Origin: JAKAJA01 sp037440125
GTDB lineage: Bacteria > Acidobacteriota > UBA4820 > DSQY01
Direction: 5' to 3'
DNA: 30,655 bases
NCBI GenBank assembly: GCA_037440125.1
Contig: JBBIUU010000033.1
Coordinates: forward strand, 1-30,655
Shown: in pieces, positions 29,541 to 30,655 of the stretch
How positions within the stretch are numbered: position 1 is the stretch's first letter
Layout of the letters: each line of letters opens with the position of its first letter
The notes under the pieces: model-generated
Seen by the model: the letters and a program-made list of their open reading frames with translations, nothing else
Database searches by the model: none
What the model was told of the DNA's origin: nothing
Position numbers and translations under genes: made by a program

Positions 29541-30655
29541 CTACCACTCCGTCTTCAGAGAGGGAGCGGAAGCGCTCGTGTTGAACCACAGGCCGCCGGG
29601 GCCGAAGTACTGCACGAGGTGGTTGGCGAGGTTCACCTCGTTCGTCGTGCCGTAGAGCGTGTCGGTGTAGGTCAGGTTGGCGGGCACGTCGCTCCAGATG
29701 ATGACCTGGCCGCGGTGGCAGGAGGCGGAGCAGGAGTTCACGTTGCCCGTGAAGCCGCTCTTCGGACCCGTAGAGGCGGCGAAGGCGATGGTGTTCTCGG
29801 GCTTGGCGGGCCAGAAGGTGTGGCCCTGGTTCGGCGCCATGTGGCAGGTGATGCATCGGCTGATACCCAGGGTGCGGTCCGCGCCGTAGGGGTGGTGGGT
29901 GTGGGCCTCGATGCCGTCACGGATGGCGTCGGGGATGGGGATGGGCGGGTTGGCGCCCTTCCAGTTGGCCACGTCCTGCTTGGTGAAGGCGGGGAAGGCG
30001 CGGCCAGCGTGGCAGGAGAGGCAGAAGCTGTCGTCGTCCACGTTCGCGTTGGTGACGGTGACGCCGCTGCGGGTCATCACGTTGCGGACCTGGTACTCGT
30101 TCGTCTCGTTCTCGGCGTGAGAGTCGTGGCAGTCGTTGCACGCGATGCCGTGCCCGCCGAGGTAGTGATCGCTGCTGCGGAACATGTCGATGCGGGCGTA
30201 CTCGTAGTTGACGCCGTCCGGCCACTTCACGGCCTTCGAGATCTGATACTTGCTGATGTCGTCGGGCGGGTTGGTCATGAAGAAGCCGGTGTTGGCGGTC
30301 TCGTTGTAGGGGTAGCCCCACTTCTTGGTGGGCGCGGAGTCGATCTGCACGTGGCACTGGAGGCAGGTCAGGGACCGCTGCTGGTTGTTCGTGATGTCCG
30401 CGGGGTTGACGATCTTGGTGGGGTCGCCGCCGCCGAGGATGTGGGCGGAGCCGGGGCCGTGGCAGGACTCGCACCCGATGCCCGCGAGGTCCGGAAGGCC
30501 GTCTCCGTCCAGGTCGGGGTAGTTGGGGCTGTTGTCGGGCACGAGGCTGGCGGGATAGGGCCGGGTGTAGTACTCGCCCTGGGCGGTGACGCCGTTCGCG
30601 CGGACGCCCGTGATGTGGCAGCCCACGCAGGTTTTGAGGTAGTTCTGGCCCTGCA
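29541..30655 (-). CDS. Multiheme c-type cytochrome (partial, N-terminus outside window)
   Basis: The - strand frame is open to the window edge and gives at least 371 residues. A GTG near 30626 lies inside the heme motif CVGCH, so it is not the true start; the protein continues upstream. Seven heme sites are visible: CVGCH (30615-30629), CESCH (30459-30473), CLQCH (30351-30365), CNDCH (30126-30140), CLSCH (30009-30023), CITCH (29841-29855) and a longer-spaced CSASCH (29715-29732). GIGCESCHGPGSAH is typical of the cytochrome c554-like multiheme family. It should mature in the periplasm and carry electrons, perhaps in respiration. The C-terminus ends about 55 residues after the last heme site, with no anchor. 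Confidence 0.9.
   Translation of the reverse strand, partial: QGQNYLKTCVGCHITGVRANGVTAQGEYYTRPYPASLVPDNSPNYPDLDGDGLPDLAGIGCESCHGPGSAHILGGGDPTKIVNPADITNNQQRSLTCLQCHVQIDSAPTKKWGYPYNETANTGFFMTNPPDDISKYQISKAVKWPDGVNYEYARIDMFRSSDHYLGGHGIACNDCHDSHAENETNEYQVRNVMTRSGVTVTNANVDDDSFCLSCHAGRAFPAFTKQDVANWKGANPPIPIPDAIRDGIEAHTHHPYGADRTLGISRCITCHMAPNQGHTFWPAKPENTIAFAASTGPKSGFTGNVNSCSASCHRGQVIIWSDVPANLTYTDTLYGTTNEVNLANHLVQYFGPGGLWFNTSASAPSLKTEW

Overview
The window is about 30.7 kb of GC-rich bacterial chromosome. It is densely coded, with many 4-base start/stop overlaps and several GTG and TTG starts. No insertion sequences, phage genes, CRISPR arrays, tRNAs or rRNAs are visible. The gene set points to a Gram-negative with a ParABS system, two bactofilins, a sigma-54-type activator, a periplasmic multiheme cytochrome c and a DivIVA protein. 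An Acidobacteriota-like or Myxococcota/Deltaproteobacteria-like host fits best; this is inference from content, not a phylogenetic result.

Region 1 (1-5891, + strand) is a conserved block often found near the replication origin: the tail of mnmE, then mnmG, rsmG, parA and parB. It continues into a bactofilin and an aminopeptidase P-type peptidase. A perfect 16-bp parS palindrome lies inside the 3' end of rsmG, just upstream of parA. Two hairpins at 5899-5976 separate this block from the convergent next one.

Region 2 (5986-12771, - strand) is one compact operon read from right to left: yggS, divIVA, hutI, a yvcK/glmR-like gene, glmU and glmS. A good sigma-70-type promoter lies at 12794-12822 and a second candidate at 10295-10324. 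Four of these products belong to UDP-GlcNAc supply, its control, or polar growth and division. hutI (histidine breakdown) is the outlier.

Region 3 (12950-16208, + strand) holds an NADPH-dependent FMN reductase-type protein, a protein of unknown family, a secreted lytic transglycosylase and a GT4-type glycosyltransferase. The glycosyltransferase overlaps tail-to-tail with a HTH/degenerate-receiver protein. That gene and a second bactofilin form a two-gene - strand unit (16162-17095). Divergent from it are a secreted coiled-coil protein and an NtrC-class response regulator (17168-18978).

Region 4 (19067-22424, + strand) carries SppA signal peptide peptidase, a second lytic transglycosylase, a NifU C-terminal-type Fe-S scaffold and an AMMECR1 protein.

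Region 5 (22476-29462) is a tyrosine/homogentisate catabolic cluster: hpd, a fumarylacetoacetase-family gene, hmgA, a flavin reductase-like gene and an acetyl/acetoacetyl-CoA synthetase-type ligase. A heme-oxygenase-like diiron protein with a complete ligand set diverges from it across a 261-bp region with dyad symmetries. No maleylacetoacetate isomerase is present in the window. The cluster ends at a strong hairpin (29487-29510) shared with the convergent, incomplete multiheme cytochrome c gene that runs off the right edge; it has seven heme motifs in view, one of them CX3CH.
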